Part shown: in pieces, positions 8,311 to 16,075 of the stretch
Numbering within the stretch: position 1 is the stretch's first letter
How the letters are laid out: each line of letters opens with the position of its first letter
Assembly: GCA_903856805.1 (NCBI GenBank)
Contig: CAIOCZ010000034.1
Location: 1-41,655 of the forward strand
Reading direction: 5' to 3'
Source: an uncultured cyanobacterium
GTDB taxonomy: Bacteria; Cyanobacteriota; Cyanobacteriia; PCC-6307; Cyanobiaceae
DNA: 41,655 nucleotides
Made by a program: the position numbers and the translations under genes
Notes under the pieces: generated by a model
Seen by the model: the letters and a program-made list of their open reading frames with translations, nothing else
Told to the model about the DNA's origin: nothing
Databases searched by the model: none

Positions 8311-8683
8311 AGGTCGTCCAGATGCAGCTCTCATGCTCCGGGTTGCCTAGCGTGATCTTAAGGCGGCCAGGTCGATGCTGGATAACGATGCTTTTGAAGA
8401 GCCCACCTGGGGGTACCAGATTCAACAGGCCACGGAGAAGGCTCTGAAGGCCTGGATCTCGAATCTGAACCACGACTATCCCCGCACGCATGACCTGGCC
8501 CTCCTCTATTCCCTGATCCGCGATCTTGGCGACGACCCCTTTCCCTTTCAACAACTTGTTCGCTTCAGCCCCTTTGGCACCAGGATCCGCTACGACGACG
8601 TTGAAGCGCTCGGTCTGGATCGTTCGTTCTGGAACCAACTCTGCGCTGACCTGCTCTCCCATGTGGCCTCCCTGCTGCCATGA
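8300..8683 (+). pseudogene. HEPN-domain protein with in-frame TAG at codon 17
   Basis: Starting at ATG 8300 (overlapping the nucleotidyltransferase by 11 bp) the frame reads MTAEGRPDAALMLRVA, then TAG at 8348-8350, then RDLKAARSMLDNDAFEEP and on through the canonical HEPN segments GYQIQQATEKALKAW and YPRTHDLALLYSL to a TGA at 8681-8683. HEPN proteins of this type normally begin with an uninterrupted helix containing ...DLxxAxxxL, so the TAG splits a conserved helix and is most likely a point nonsense mutation. A 102-aa product from ATG 8375 is possible but would lack the first helix. The downstream fragment overlaps the stop by 4 bp. Confidence 0.75.
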
Positions 8684-8826
8684 ACGAGGCCGAAACCCGC
8701 GCTGAGCTGATCGATCCCTTGCTGGCTGCTCCGTTCACGGAAGGCGTAGCCCAGGCGAAGGACGATGCCGGCAAGCTCCGGCTCCGCATCACCTCCACCA
8801 GCAACGGCTTCGTCGCCATTCCCTAG
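8680..8826 (+). pseudogene. Truncated N-terminus of an HsdR-like restriction/helicase protein
   Basis: A 48-codon frame begins MNEAETRAELIDPLL, which matches the standard start of type I restriction (HsdR/EcoEI-type) R subunits (NEAETRAxxIDPxLxxAGW). After LLAAP the text jumps to AKDDAGKLRLRITSTSNGF, which resembles a later HsdR segment (AxxYAxKLxxRFxYATNG), implying an internal deletion; it stops at TAG 8824. It overlaps the HEPN stop by 4 bp, so it may once have been in the same operon. The helicase motor domains are absent. Confidence 0.5.
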
Positions 8827-9168
8827 GCCAATAACGTGCGCAACTACGACGGCAAACCCGTCTGTACGTCAACGCTCGAGTCACCACCAAGCAGCAGCTC
8901 TTCATTGATGTCGTGTTGCCGCACGACGTGACCATGGGAGTCCAGGAGCCGTGGCCGATCGCCGCCAGCCCGAAGAGATCAGCCAGCTTGTTGCAAGCTT
9001 TCGAAAATATCTCTATGAACCGCAGAGCTTGGCATCAAGCCACCTCCCCATACATTAACTTCACGTATCCCGCCATCCCCCATCCCTCAACCCACCGGAA
9101 TAGCAACGGTATTCCCGCACCCAGGAAACACCCCTCTAGAATTCTTAACCCCTCGAAGAAGCACAGCA
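8827..9168. other. Decayed intergenic stretch
   Basis: No intact gene is visible. Short open pieces exist in shifting frames, for example YVNARVTTKQQLFIDVVLP (about 8860-8920) and QPEEISQLVASFRKYLYEP (about 8965-9020), which look like protein but have no start and change frame. This is consistent with leftovers of the truncated restriction gene or another accessory gene. The last ~150 bp are more AT-rich and probably hold the promoter of the secreted protein at 9169. Confidence 0.35.
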
Positions 9169-9483
9169 ATGCGACCACCTCACATTCTTCTTCTTGCCCT
9201 GGCTTTCGCCACAACCTCACCGCCGGCCCTTGCTTCCTCCGCCAACGCCTGGGCCGCCCACAAGCTTGAGGTGGTCTCCCAATGCAGTCAAGCCAGCGGC
9301 CTGAAGGAGCCCAGGCTGATCGGCGACTTGATTGAATACGACGACCGCGTGGGCTACACCGTCGCCTTGATCGCCGGCCTGTATCCCCAGCCGCACCTGC
9401 GCCAGAAACCCGGCAGAAGTCTGTGTCTCTTCGACAAACGCCGCCGCACGGCCCACGCGGCCCCAGCGGACGGCTTGCGGTAG
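9169..9483 (+). CDS. Small secreted protein of unknown function
   Basis: A 104-aa protein with a clear N-terminal signal peptide: MRPPH, a hydrophobic core (ILLLALAFATT), and a probable cleavage after ALA (residue ~22). The mature part (~80 aa) has two Cys (SQCSQ and SLCLFDK), which could form one disulfide, and a central IEYDDRVGYTVALIAGLY segment. No known enzymatic motif is visible. The stop lies 14 bp before the HIT gene start. I cannot assign a function; the export signal is the only solid inference. Confidence 0.65.
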   Translation: MRPPHILLLALAFATTSPPALASSANAWAAHKLEVVSQCSQASGLKEPRLIGDLIEYDDRVGYTVALIAGLYPQPHLRQKPGRSLCLFDKRRRTAHAAPADGLR

Positions 9484-9497
9484 GCACCGTGGACCCC

Positions 9498-9950
9498 ATG
9501 GGCCCTGCGTCCTGCGCCATCTGCCGCCTCCATGGCGACGCCGCCAGCGCGGCCTTCGAAATCGCCCGCTCCGACCTCTGGCTGTTGCGGCACCATCCCG
9601 ATCCGGCCCCCCTAGCCGGCTGGCTCTTGCTTGATGCCCGTCGCCACCTCGCCGGGCCGTTGGCCTTCACCGACCGGGAGGCGGCCAGCTGGGGCCGGGC
9701 GGTGCGCCACGCCAGCCAGCTGGTGCAACAGCTCACCGGCTGCGACCGCGTGTACGCCATCGCCTTCGGCGAGGGGGCGCCCCACCTGCATCTGCACCTG
9801 ATCCCCCGCCATGGCGCCGATCCCGCCACGGCCGCCTGGAGCGTGGCCGATCACTACCGGGCCGTGGCCGCCCGGGAGCATCCCGCCGTGGCGCCAGACC
9901 AACTGCGGGAGCTGGTGGCGCGCGCCCGGCAGCTGGTGGTGCAGCTGTAG
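9498..9950 (+). CDS. HIT-family (histidine triad) nucleotide-binding protein
   Basis: A 150-aa protein. The histidine triad appears as HLHLHLIPRH (HxHxHxx), preceded by AIAFGEGAP, which fits HIT hydrolases acting on dinucleoside polyphosphates or nucleoside phosphoramidates. The N-terminal CAIC/RLHGD region resembles the zinc-binding Cys pair of HINT-type proteins. I chose ATG 9498 (MGPASCAIC); GTG 9489 and an upstream start at 9423 overlapping the secreted protein are alternatives. Substrate not determinable. Confidence 0.82.
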   Translation: MGPASCAICRLHGDAASAAFEIARSDLWLLRHHPDPAPLAGWLLLDARRHLAGPLAFTDREAASWGRAVRHASQLVQQLTGCDRVYAIAFGEGAPHLHLHLIPRHGADPATAAWSVADHYRAVAAREHPAVAPDQLRELVARARQLVVQL

Positions 9951-9956
9951 CCCGCC

Positions 9957-10601
9957 TCAGCCCTCTCCCGCCGCCGGCACCACCCCCTGGTCCTGCAGGT
10001 AGGTCAACACCTCAGCCACCGACTCCTCCAGGCTCTGGCTGCCGGTAGCCACCCGCAGCTCCGGGTTTTCGGGTTGCTCATAGGGGCTGGAGATGCCGGT
10101 GAACTCCTTGATCTCCCCCGCCCGGGCCTTGGCATAGAGGCCCTTGGTGTCCCGTTGTTCGCAGACGCCCAGATCGGCCGCGCAATGAATCTCGATGAAA
10201 TCACCGTCCTCCACCAGGGCCCGGGCCCGGTCACGGTCGGCCTTGAACGGCGAGACGAAGGCGGTGAGCACCACCACGCCCGCATCCAGGAACAATTTGG
10301 CCACCTCGCCGATGCGACGGATGTTTTCCTCCCGATCGGCATCGGAGAAGCCCAGGTCGGTGCAGAGGCCATGGCGCACGTTGTCGCCATCGAGCACATA
10401 ACAGGCCAGCCCCTGCTCAAACAGGGCCGAATTCACGGCATTGGCCAGGGTGCTCTTGCCGGCGCCACTGAGGCCCGTGAACCAGAGGATGGCGCTGCGG
10501 TGGCCCCGCTGATGGGCCCGGGCGGCGCGGGTCACCGTGGAGTGGTGCCACACGATGTTGGTCGACTTGGCGGCAGGGGCAGGGGCGGGGCTGGCCGTCA
10601 T
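9957..10601 (-). CDS. cysC: Adenylylsulfate (APS) kinase
   Basis: A 214-aa kinase that phosphorylates APS to PAPS in sulfate activation. Visible motifs: the Walker A loop [19 protein letters not shown], the [17 protein letters not shown] helix, and [15 protein letters not shown], followed by [17 protein letters not shown], all typical of CysC. The first ~15 residues are Ala/Pro-rich. ATG 10601 is chosen; the frame extends to 10709 only because it runs into the tRNA fragment. It is convergent with the HIT gene (6 bp between stops). The tRNA-derived att repeat sits 76 bp upstream, so the island boundary lies in its promoter region. Confidence 0.93.
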   Translation of the reverse strand: MTASPAPAPAAKSTNIVWHHSTVTRAARAHQRGHRSAILWFTGLSGAGKSTLANAVNSALFEQGLACYVLDGDNVRHGLCTDLGFSDADREENIRRIGEVAKLFLDAGVVVLTAFVSPFKADRDRARALVEDGDFIEIHCAADLGVCEQRDTKGLYAKARAGEIKEFTGISSPYEQPENPELRVATGSQSLEESVAEVLTYLQDQGVVPAAGEG

Positions 10602-10677
10602 CACAAAACGTCGCCGAGGCGACAGGGGAGCACGTGATCCCCATTGTCCTTGGCGGCGAGGGCGGGGCGACTGGCGA

Positions 10678-10719
10678 GATGCGCGATGCCGGGTTCGAAC
10701 CAGCGACATCCTGCTTGTA
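10678..10719 (-). repeat. tRNA-Val 3'-end fragment (island attachment site copy)
   Basis: These 42 bp are identical, in the same orientation, to 18087-18128, which covers the anticodon loop to the 3' end of the intact tRNA-Val gene. The 5' half of a tRNA is absent here; beyond 10719 the sequence differs. An orphan tRNA 3' end at one edge and a complete tRNA at the other is the classical product of site-specific integration into a tRNA gene. Confidence 0.9.
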
Positions 10720-11279
10720 GGGCGAATGTGCGCCGCTTAGAGCCCTCGCCGTGCAATGGTTTTGCGGGCATCAGCGAACACGCGGGGAAACTCGGGGGAA
10801 ATTTTCGGAGCGTTTCCATTGCCCCCTCACTCCCGGAAGCCCTGCGTTAGGCCGACCAGTCAGGTGGGTTAAGGCTGAAACCTGAGGCCGCGACGATTGG
10901 CGCAGCGCCTTACCTCTGCACACTGGGCGGGGTCGGTAGAGCTATCGGAGTTGCTGGCTTCCGAGATGGCAGCATAAACAACGTTGTCGCAGTTATTGAC
11001 ATTGGCGTGACTTGTTCCCTGCCCACTTAGACACAGAACCCCACCAAGCTAGGAGGCCTTGCCGGCCATGCCTTCGAGCCGTATCAACAGGCCGACATCG
11101 GCGCGCGCGGCGCAGTCCGTCACGCCTGAGGGGTCGGTCTTCGGCCAGGCCAGGAGCGCCGAGAGCTGTGCTGCGAGCACCGGCACGTCAAGGCCTGTAG
11201 CGAAGCCAGGCGATCTTGCATGGCTGACGCTATAGGATTCAAGCGTCTTCCCAAAACCGTCTACCCTTAGCCTGTTCCC
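10720..11279. other. Left end of the island, no assignable gene
   Basis: No gene of recognisable family is present. Mirror-image open frames of about 60-80 codons occur on both strands at 11012-11297, as is common in GC-rich DNA. A minus-strand segment reading EFPRVFADARKTIARRGL ends just inside the att repeat and has protein-like composition but no start. If an integrase once lay here, nothing diagnostic of it (such as the RxxxxHxLRHTxA motif) remains. Confidence 0.4.
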
Positions 11280-11798
11280 ATGGATCTTATTGATCAACTC
11301 CAGGCCCTCGCAAGCAGGGCTCAGCAGGCCAGCGACAGTCTAACAAATGAAGAGGCCACAAAGATGGCCCTTATTGCCCCATTTATCCAGTCGCTCGGAT
11401 ATGATATTTTCAACCCAGTCGAGGTAAAACCAGAATTCTCCGCAGACCTACCTGGAATCAAGCAAGGTGAACGGGTGGACTATGCAATTCTTGAGGATGG
11501 ACATCCGAAAATCCTCGTCGAGGCCAAGCCTTACACGAGTGACCTCAGAACCGCAGAGATGGGCCAGCTCAGCAGGTACTTTCAAGCGACCAAGGCACGC
11601 ATAGGAATTCTCACTAACGGCCGGCTGTTTCAGTTTTTCTCGGATTTGGATGATCGAAACCTGATGGATCAGAAGCCATTTGCCGAAATCGATCTGTTCG
11701 ATCTGAGGTCTGCGCCAATCGAGCAAATCAAGCAAATGTCAAAAACAATGTTTGACATTGATAACTTGCTCTCAACCGCCGAAAGGCTGAAGTATCTG
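11280..11798 (+). pseudogene. HsdR-N-like nuclease gene, 5' half (interrupted by transposon)
   Basis: The first 173 codons of a gene whose second half lies at 16084-16626. The product resembles the type I restriction N-terminal nuclease domain (HSDR_N_2, PF13588). There is an acidic residue in GERVDYAIL, followed by KILVEAKPY (the ExK of a PD-(D/E)xK fold), then RYFQATKARIGILTNG and FFSDLDD. The coding frame runs exactly to the end of the 8-bp target AGTATCTG and then into the IS left end, where it stops after 16 foreign codons at 11849. The joined gene would encode 353 aa. Its natural role, perhaps phage defence or host-takeover DNA cleavage, is inference. Confidence 0.85.
11791..11798 (+). 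repeat. 8-bp target-site duplication, left copy (AGTATCTG)
   Basis: AGTATCTG lies directly before the IS left end and again directly after its right end at 16076-16083. IS256-family transposases typically make 8-9 bp duplications. The copy is in the coding frame of the nuclease gene (…K-Y-L). Confidence 0.85.
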
Positions 11799-11905
11799 GT
11801 TCGCGTCCCCTGCAGTGGTGTAAATCCCCTGGCCTCAGCCCCGGCGTAGCCGGGGCTGAGCTGATCACCACTCCAAGCTCCAGCGCTTGAAAGGGGTGGG
11901 CAGGC
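11799..11905 (+). repeat. Left-end remnant of the IS256-family element (107 bp)
   Basis: These 107 bp are identical to 14410-14516, the left end of the complete IS downstream, in the same orientation. They include the terminal inverted repeat (GTTCGCGTCCCCTGCAGTGG… with TGGTGTAAATCCC) and a subterminal hairpin at 11834-11860 with a perfect 12-bp stem (CTCAGCCCCGGC) and GTA loop. The transposase and right end of this copy are missing. Confidence 0.9.
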
Positions 11906-12175
11906 TCAAAGCAATCTCCCGCTCGTCCCACCAGCTGAACGGATACAACCCTCCACAGCTAGAACGTAGTTTAAGACTAGGCTATTACAAGGTTAAGCAT
12001 TCAGACTTAATTGACCAATGGTACAATCCACTCTTGACGCCTGACTTGCCCTCATACTGTCAATCGCCTGGAACACATGTGCGGCTCTGAACACAAAAAC
12101 AGCTTGAAGACGAAAAATCGCACTTGACTCAATTTCCAAGCTAATGTTTGTGCGTAAATGCATAAAAATTAGCTA
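11906..12175. other. AT-rich leader region before the glycosyltransferase
   Basis: About 270 bp of distinctly lower-GC DNA than the chromosome. A 67-codon frame at 11887-12090 starts inside the IS remnant and has no recognisable similarity. The last ~100 bp contain A/T-rich runs and a TTGACT at about 12124-12129, but no convincing -10 box at standard spacing, and there is no clear ribosome-binding site before 12176. Confidence 0.4.
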
Positions 12176-13909
12176 ATGGCGCTCAAATCTCCTGAAAAAA
12201 ATTCGAATAGATTAATAGTTACCACGATCAATTCAGAACCATCTCAGAGCCATTATCATAAATATCTCAAGCCTAAGCCATTAATAAATAACTCGCAACT
12301 ACTTCAACTATACTTTATGGAATTGATATTTATTGGTTCATTCCTCTATCTCGTAAATCGCAACATCTACTCACTGCTTAACAAAACTGTCTCTACACCA
12401 ATATTAGTCATTATTGCACTTTTTAGCTGCCTTACTACAATTTTTTGGCGCGCGACATATCTCCATCAAATCAAAAACATAAATCAGGCAAAAACATCTG
12501 GGCCATGCCCCAAAAATCTTTCCGTTGCCATGGCAACCACAATCGTGCCAAGTCGCGAGATTGAATTGTTAGAGAGCAAACTTGATGGAATGTTAGCAGT
12601 ATTCCTAATGGGTAATAAACTGGACTGCTGGGTGCTTGACGAAGAAGAAGATCCCCGCGTTAAAGAGTTGGTTGCACGGTATGACTCAAAATGCCATTCC
12701 GAAAATCGTCGTTTTTTCTACTTCACCCGATCTGGCAAGGAACATTACAACCAAGCTGCATCGGGAAACAAATATGCCCGCTACCAAAGAGCGCAGAAGG
12801 CCGGAAACATTAATGCATGGCTTAACTCAATTGATCGTGATCAATACGATATATTTACTTTTCTTGATTTAGATCACATACCACTTCCAAGCTACCTTCA
12901 GAATCTTTTGCCCTTCTTTCGCGACAAAGATATTGGTTTTGTGCAAGGGCCTGATTCATTCCGTAATCGTAACAAAAACTTCATCACAAGGGCAGCAAGC
13001 TATGAACGCGATGCATTTTTTGGAATCATTCACAGATGTTTTTATGGTCTAAAAATGCCTATTGTAGTTGGCTCACACACTACATTCCGATCAAGTGCAC
13101 TAAAAGCTCTAGGAGGCTATTACCCAGTTCACCTTACAGAAGACTATTTGATAATGCTACAGCTACGTGCTCGCAAGATTAGAGGGGTATTTACAGATCA
13201 AATAATTGCTGTAGGGGAGCTTCCTGAAAACTTGAGTTCCTTTATTACTCAACAGTGTCGATGGGCAACAGGAGGGTTAGACCTTCTTCTCCGTCACTAC
13301 TTCCAGTATTTTAAATATTTTACATGGAAAGAAAGGCTTTATTTTTTTATTTTACTTCAGTATTATGCCTGGGGAGTTTTTTCAACTTTTGGTAGACTGG
13401 CATTCTATTATGTTGTCTCATCAGGGTTGATCCATGGGCTTCCACTAGAAACCATAATTGCTGGAGTTGTTATCATGATTGGATGGAATTTTTGCAACTA
13501 TGCCTGGCAAAAACAGTTCTTCATCGAGATAAATACTACTAGACAATTTATCGAATATGCCTTGCTATCAAATCTACTCTCGATCTATTTATTCATGTCG
13601 TTTATTAGTGCCATATTTCATCCAAATCAGCCCTTCAGAGTAACAGCAAAAGGAAAACTAAATCGGGCTAAATTGTCCCGATCAATAAATTGCTACATAC
13701 CGGTCATCGTCAGCCTATCCGAAATAAGCCTGATCTACTTCCTAATTCACAAAAATTCGTCAATGGACTTGGGATTGGCCTGTATTTTACTCTTGGCAGG
13801 TTTATCTTCCTTTTGCGTCTTGGCCACTTGGGCAATCGCGCTCATCAAAGAAAGCTGGATCCAAAAAACAGGCTATTCAAATAAAGTAAACTTAGTTAGG
13901 GCTTGCTGA
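12176..13909 (+). CDS. Family 2 membrane glycosyltransferase, cellulose-synthase type
   Basis: A 577-aa protein. Two membrane spans (~48-68 and ~73-92) precede a cytosolic GT-A domain with the processive GT2 signature: an acidic residue in VLDEEED (D155), the DxD in FLDLDHIP (231-233), the TED acceptor motif (321-323) and QQCRW (359-363) of the QxxRW type. Several more membrane spans follow (from ~375 to 555). This is the layout of BcsA-like and related polysaccharide synthases, but no PilZ domain is visible, so the sugar and polymer are unknown. The gene is visibly AT-rich, with A/T-ending codons, unlike every flanking gene, so it was acquired from a lower-GC donor. It sits between direct IS256 copies, and no other polysaccharide gene accompanies it. 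Confidence 0.87.
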   Translation: MALKSPEKNSNRLIVTTINSEPSQSHYHKYLKPKPLINNSQLLQLYFMELIFIGSFLYLVNRNIYSLLNKTVSTPILVIIALFSCLTTIFWRATYLHQIKNINQAKTSGPCPKNLSVAMATTIVPSREIELLESKLDGMLAVFLMGNKLDCWVLDEEEDPRVKELVARYDSKCHSENRRFFYFTRSGKEHYNQAASGNKYARYQRAQKAGNINAWLNSIDRDQYDIFTFLDLDHIPLPSYLQNLLPFFRDKDIGFVQGPDSFRNRNKNFITRAASYERDAFFGIIHRCFYGLKMPIVVGSHTTFRSSALKALGGYYPVHLTEDYLIMLQLRARKIRGVFTDQIIAVGELPENLSSFITQQCRWATGGLDLLLRHYFQYFKYFTWKERLYFFILLQYYAWGVFSTFGRLAFYYVVSSGLIHGLPLETIIAGVVIMIGWNFCNYAWQKQFFIEINTTRQFIEYALLSNLLSIYLFMSFISAIFHPNQPFRVTAKGKLNRAKLSRSINCYIPVIVSLSEISLIYFLIHKNSSMDLGLACILLLAGLSSFCVLATWAIALIKESWIQKTGYSNKVNLVRAC

Positions 13910-14012
13910 GAAACCAACATCCATTGCAAGGCAGTTGATTCCAACTACCATCTCGTGTTAAGATCGAGTGCAATCAGCCATTTCCGGCTTAGAAGAACTC
14001 GCTGGATTGAAA

Positions 14013-14200
14013 ATGTACGTCTTTCAGGGTGCTGGGCAGCTATCGATTGAAGAATTCTATGTCCCTTTTGGAGGCAAGCTCGACCCAGGTAATCGTTGGG
14101 TCGTGCTGGCCAACGTGATCCCTTGGGAGCCCCTTGAAAACCAATATGCTCCCTTGTTTAAGGCTAAGACAGGTGCCCCTGCCAAGCCATTCCGGATCTT
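14013..14200 (+). pseudogene. IS5-type transposase, N-terminal fragment
   Basis: The frame from ATG 14013 reads MYVFQGAGQLSIEEF, then FGGKLDPGNRWVVLANVIPW and GAPAKPFRI, which is the N-terminal (DUF772) region of IS5-family transposases. After AKPFRI the similarity ends and the frame runs on as unrelated sequence to 14318. The catalytic DDE domain is missing. Confidence 0.72.
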
Positions 14201-14271
14201 GATTAGGCAGCAAGCTCCGTCAGCAGGCCGTTCCCGCTTAAACTGGTACGCCTGTACCAGATGTGTTTGCC

Positions 14272-14409
14272 ATGGCCATGAATCGAATCCAGTTTCAGGC
14301 AGGCCTGTCGCTGCCTAGGTTCATCGAGCTCTACGGCACCGAGGAGAAATGTGAGGCCGCCCTGGAGCAGGCACGCTGGCCTGATGGTTTCCGTTGCCCC
14401 CGCGCTGTG
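14272..14409 (+). pseudogene. IS1595-type transposase, N-terminal fragment cut by IS256 insertion
   Basis: The frame MAMNRIQFQAGLSLPRFIEL… GTEEKCEAALEQARWPDGF ending in RCPRA matches the start of IS1595-family transposases, which goes on to a zinc-binding CxxC. The sequence is broken exactly at the left end of the IS256-family element at 14410, just before the second Cys pair would appear, and continues into IS sequence to a stop at 14458-14460. The other half is not present in the window. Confidence 0.72.
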
Positions 14410-14556
14410 GTTCGCGTCCCCTGCAGTGGTGTAAATCCCCTGGCCTCAGCCCCGGCGTAGCCGGGGCTGAGCTGATCACCACTCCAAGCTCCAGCGCTTG
14501 AAAGGGGTGGGCAGGCCCGTTTCCCTGGTTTGAGAACCACCTCAACCAGACGAACC

Positions 14557-15783
14557 ATGCCCAAGCGAGATTCTGACGCCTCCGCCCTGGCGTCGCTACT
14601 GGATGGCAGCAGCGCCGGGGAGTTGATCCCCGAGCTGGCCCGGCACGGTCTGCAGCAGCTGATTGAGCTGGAGGTTGCCGCCGTTCTGGGTGCCGACCGC
14701 CATGAGCGCAGCGAGGACCGGCTCGGCTACCGCAACGGCTACCGCCCTCGCACCCTGACCACCCAGGTGGGGGACATCGACCTGCTGATTCCCAAACTGC
14801 GGGCCGGCAGCTTCCTGCCCTCGATCCTCGAACCCCGCCGCCGGGTCGATCAGGCCCTCTACGCCGTGATCATGGAGGCTTACATCGGCGGTGTCTCCAC
14901 CCGTAAGGTCGATGCCCTGGTGGGTGCCTTGGGCTCCCAGAGCGGCATCTCCAAGTCGCAGGTGAGTCGCATCTGTCAGGAGATCGACCAGCAGGTGCAG
15001 GCGTTCCTGAACCGCCCGCTGCAGGAGGCCGGCTACGCCTACGTCTACCTGGATGCCACCTACCTCAAGGGCCGGCTGGGCAAGGCTCTGCAGGTCTGCT
15101 CGCGTGCCGTCGTCGTCGCCATGGGCGTCTATGCCGACGGCCGCCGCGAGCTGCTGGGCCTCAAGGTGGGCGACAGCGAGAGTGAGGGCTTCTGGAGCGA
15201 ATTCATCGCCTCCCTCAAGGAGCGTGGTCTTACGGGCGTCAAGCTTGTTGTCAGTGATGCCCACGTCGGCCTGACCAAGGCGATCCGCCGGCAGCTGCAA
15301 GGCTGCGTCTGGCAGCGCTGTCGTGTCCACTTCGCCAGAAACCTGTTGCAGCGGGTTCCCAAGGCCCACCAGGGCATGGTCACCGCTGCCCTGCGCTCCG
15401 TGTTCGCCCAGGAAACGGCTGCTGAGATCCTCAGCCGCTGGGATGACCTGGCCGCCTCGCTGGCAGAGCGTTTCCCCAAAGCTGCTGAACTGATGAACGA
15501 GGCCCGGGAGGACGTGCTGGCGTTCCGTCACTTCCCACAGCCCCACTGGATGAAGGTCTGGAGCACCAACCTGCTGGAGCGAGTGAACGAGGAGATCAAG
15601 CGCCGCACCCGCGTCGTCGGCATCTTCCCCAATGACGCCGCGATCACCCGCCTGGTGGGCGCGGTGCTGTTGGAGCAGCACGAGCACTGGCAGCTGGAGG
15701 GCCGGCGCATGTTCTCCGCCGAGAGCATGGCCGCCATCCCGGATGTGGAGAACATCCCTGCCTTGCAGACCGCCAGCGCCTGA
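14557..15783 (+). CDS. IS256 (Mutator-like) family transposase
   Basis: A 408-aa transposase that appears intact. The DDE residues are D166 (YLDATYLKGR), D234 (VVSDAHVGL) and E341 (LLERVNEEIKRR). The CxxH element (C255-R-V-H258) in the insertion domain and the N-terminal RLGYRNGYRPRTL segment are typical of the family. The start is ATG 14557 (MPKRDSDAS); the frame is open nine codons further upstream to a TTG. Its GC-rich codon use matches the host chromosome, so the IS itself is adapted to high-GC genomes, in contrast to the cargo it flanks. Confidence 0.93.
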   Translation: MPKRDSDASALASLLDGSSAGELIPELARHGLQQLIELEVAAVLGADRHERSEDRLGYRNGYRPRTLTTQVGDIDLLIPKLRAGSFLPSILEPRRRVDQALYAVIMEAYIGGVSTRKVDALVGALGSQSGISKSQVSRICQEIDQQVQAFLNRPLQEAGYAYVYLDATYLKGRLGKALQVCSRAVVVAMGVYADGRRELLGLKVGDSESEGFWSEFIASLKERGLTGVKLVVSDAHVGLTKAIRRQLQGCVWQRCRVHFARNLLQRVPKAHQGMVTAALRSVFAQETAAEILSRWDDLAASLAERFPKAAELMNEAREDVLAFRHFPQPHWMKVWSTNLLERVNEEIKRRTRVVGIFPNDAAITRLVGAVLLEQHEHWQLEGRRMFSAESMAAIPDVENIPALQTASA

Positions 15784-15808
15784 GAGGTGCAACACGCAGG
15801 CCCCAGGT

Positions 15809-15851
15809 GAGCAAGGTTGCAGCGCCCCCACAGGGCGCTGCAACCTTGCTC
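15809..15851 (+). terminator. Strong hairpin after the transposase gene
   Basis: A perfect 19-bp inverted repeat (GAGCAAGGTTGCAGCGCCC) with a 5-nt loop (CCACA) begins 25 bp after the transposase stop. There is no T-run after it, so it is not a standard intrinsic terminator. It could still stop transcripts, block translation of read-through mRNA, or serve as a structure at the IS right end. Confidence 0.6.
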
Positions 15852-16075
15852 GCCGCCCGGGGGCCGGTTCCGTAACCCCTGAGCTGCACAGACTCCTGCC
15901 GCTCTCAACACATCCGCGATTTGACGAAAGACTTGACAAGTCAATCGTCCCGATTCATCGTGGATCAACGAGGCGTAGTTGCACCTCCGGAATGACAGCC
16001 CGTCATTCCACCCTGTTCACCCTCTGATCAGGGCATTCGGGTCTCGGGATTTACACCACGTAAAGGGACGCGGCC

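Larger units (their letters stand above)
11799..16075 (+). mobile_element. Composite IS256-type transposon carrying a glycosyltransferase
   Basis: A 4,277-bp unit lies between the two copies of the 8-bp duplication AGTATCTG. It begins with the 107-bp IS left end and finishes with the right inverted repeat of the complete IS (reverse complement GGCCGCGTCCCTTTACGTGG…, matching the left end in the CGCGTCCC and GTGGTGTAAATCCC blocks). Between them are an AT-rich cargo with one intact membrane glycosyltransferase and two transposase fragments. Deleting the unit plus one target copy restores the host gene's frame. Either the whole unit moved at once, or a simple IS insertion was later expanded by recombination with another IS copy. 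Confidence 0.8.
14410..16075 (+). mobile_element. Complete IS256-family insertion sequence (1,666 bp)
   Basis: The left end at 14410 is fixed by identity to the 107-bp copy at 11799; the right end at 16075 is fixed by the target duplication. Imperfect terminal inverted repeats of about 30 bp are visible. The element holds one transposase gene, a subterminal hairpin (14445-14471, 12-bp perfect stem) at the left and a 19-bp-stem hairpin after the gene. Its left neighbour is an IS1595 fragment and its right neighbour the nuclease gene, so this copy is the right arm of the composite. Confidence 0.85.

Noticed and set aside
10601-10709. N-terminal extension of APS kinase beginning [11 protein letters not shown]
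   Set aside because: The same peptide start appears at 18118 because both derive from the tRNA-Val repeat; it is tRNA sequence read as protein.
10720-11279. Integrase gene at the island's left end
   Set aside because: Frames on both strands lack the tyrosine-recombinase R…HxxR…Y pattern and serine-recombinase motifs; only short mirror-image frames exist.
15809-15851. Standard rho-independent terminator after the transposase
   Set aside because: The stem is perfect but no U-tract follows, so only a structured hairpin is claimed, with a possible stopping role.
14596-15939. A 447-codon minus-strand frame opposite the IS256 transposase
   Set aside because: The plus strand has all DDE motifs of an IS256 transposase; the minus frame has Gln/His/Gly-rich composition with no domain.
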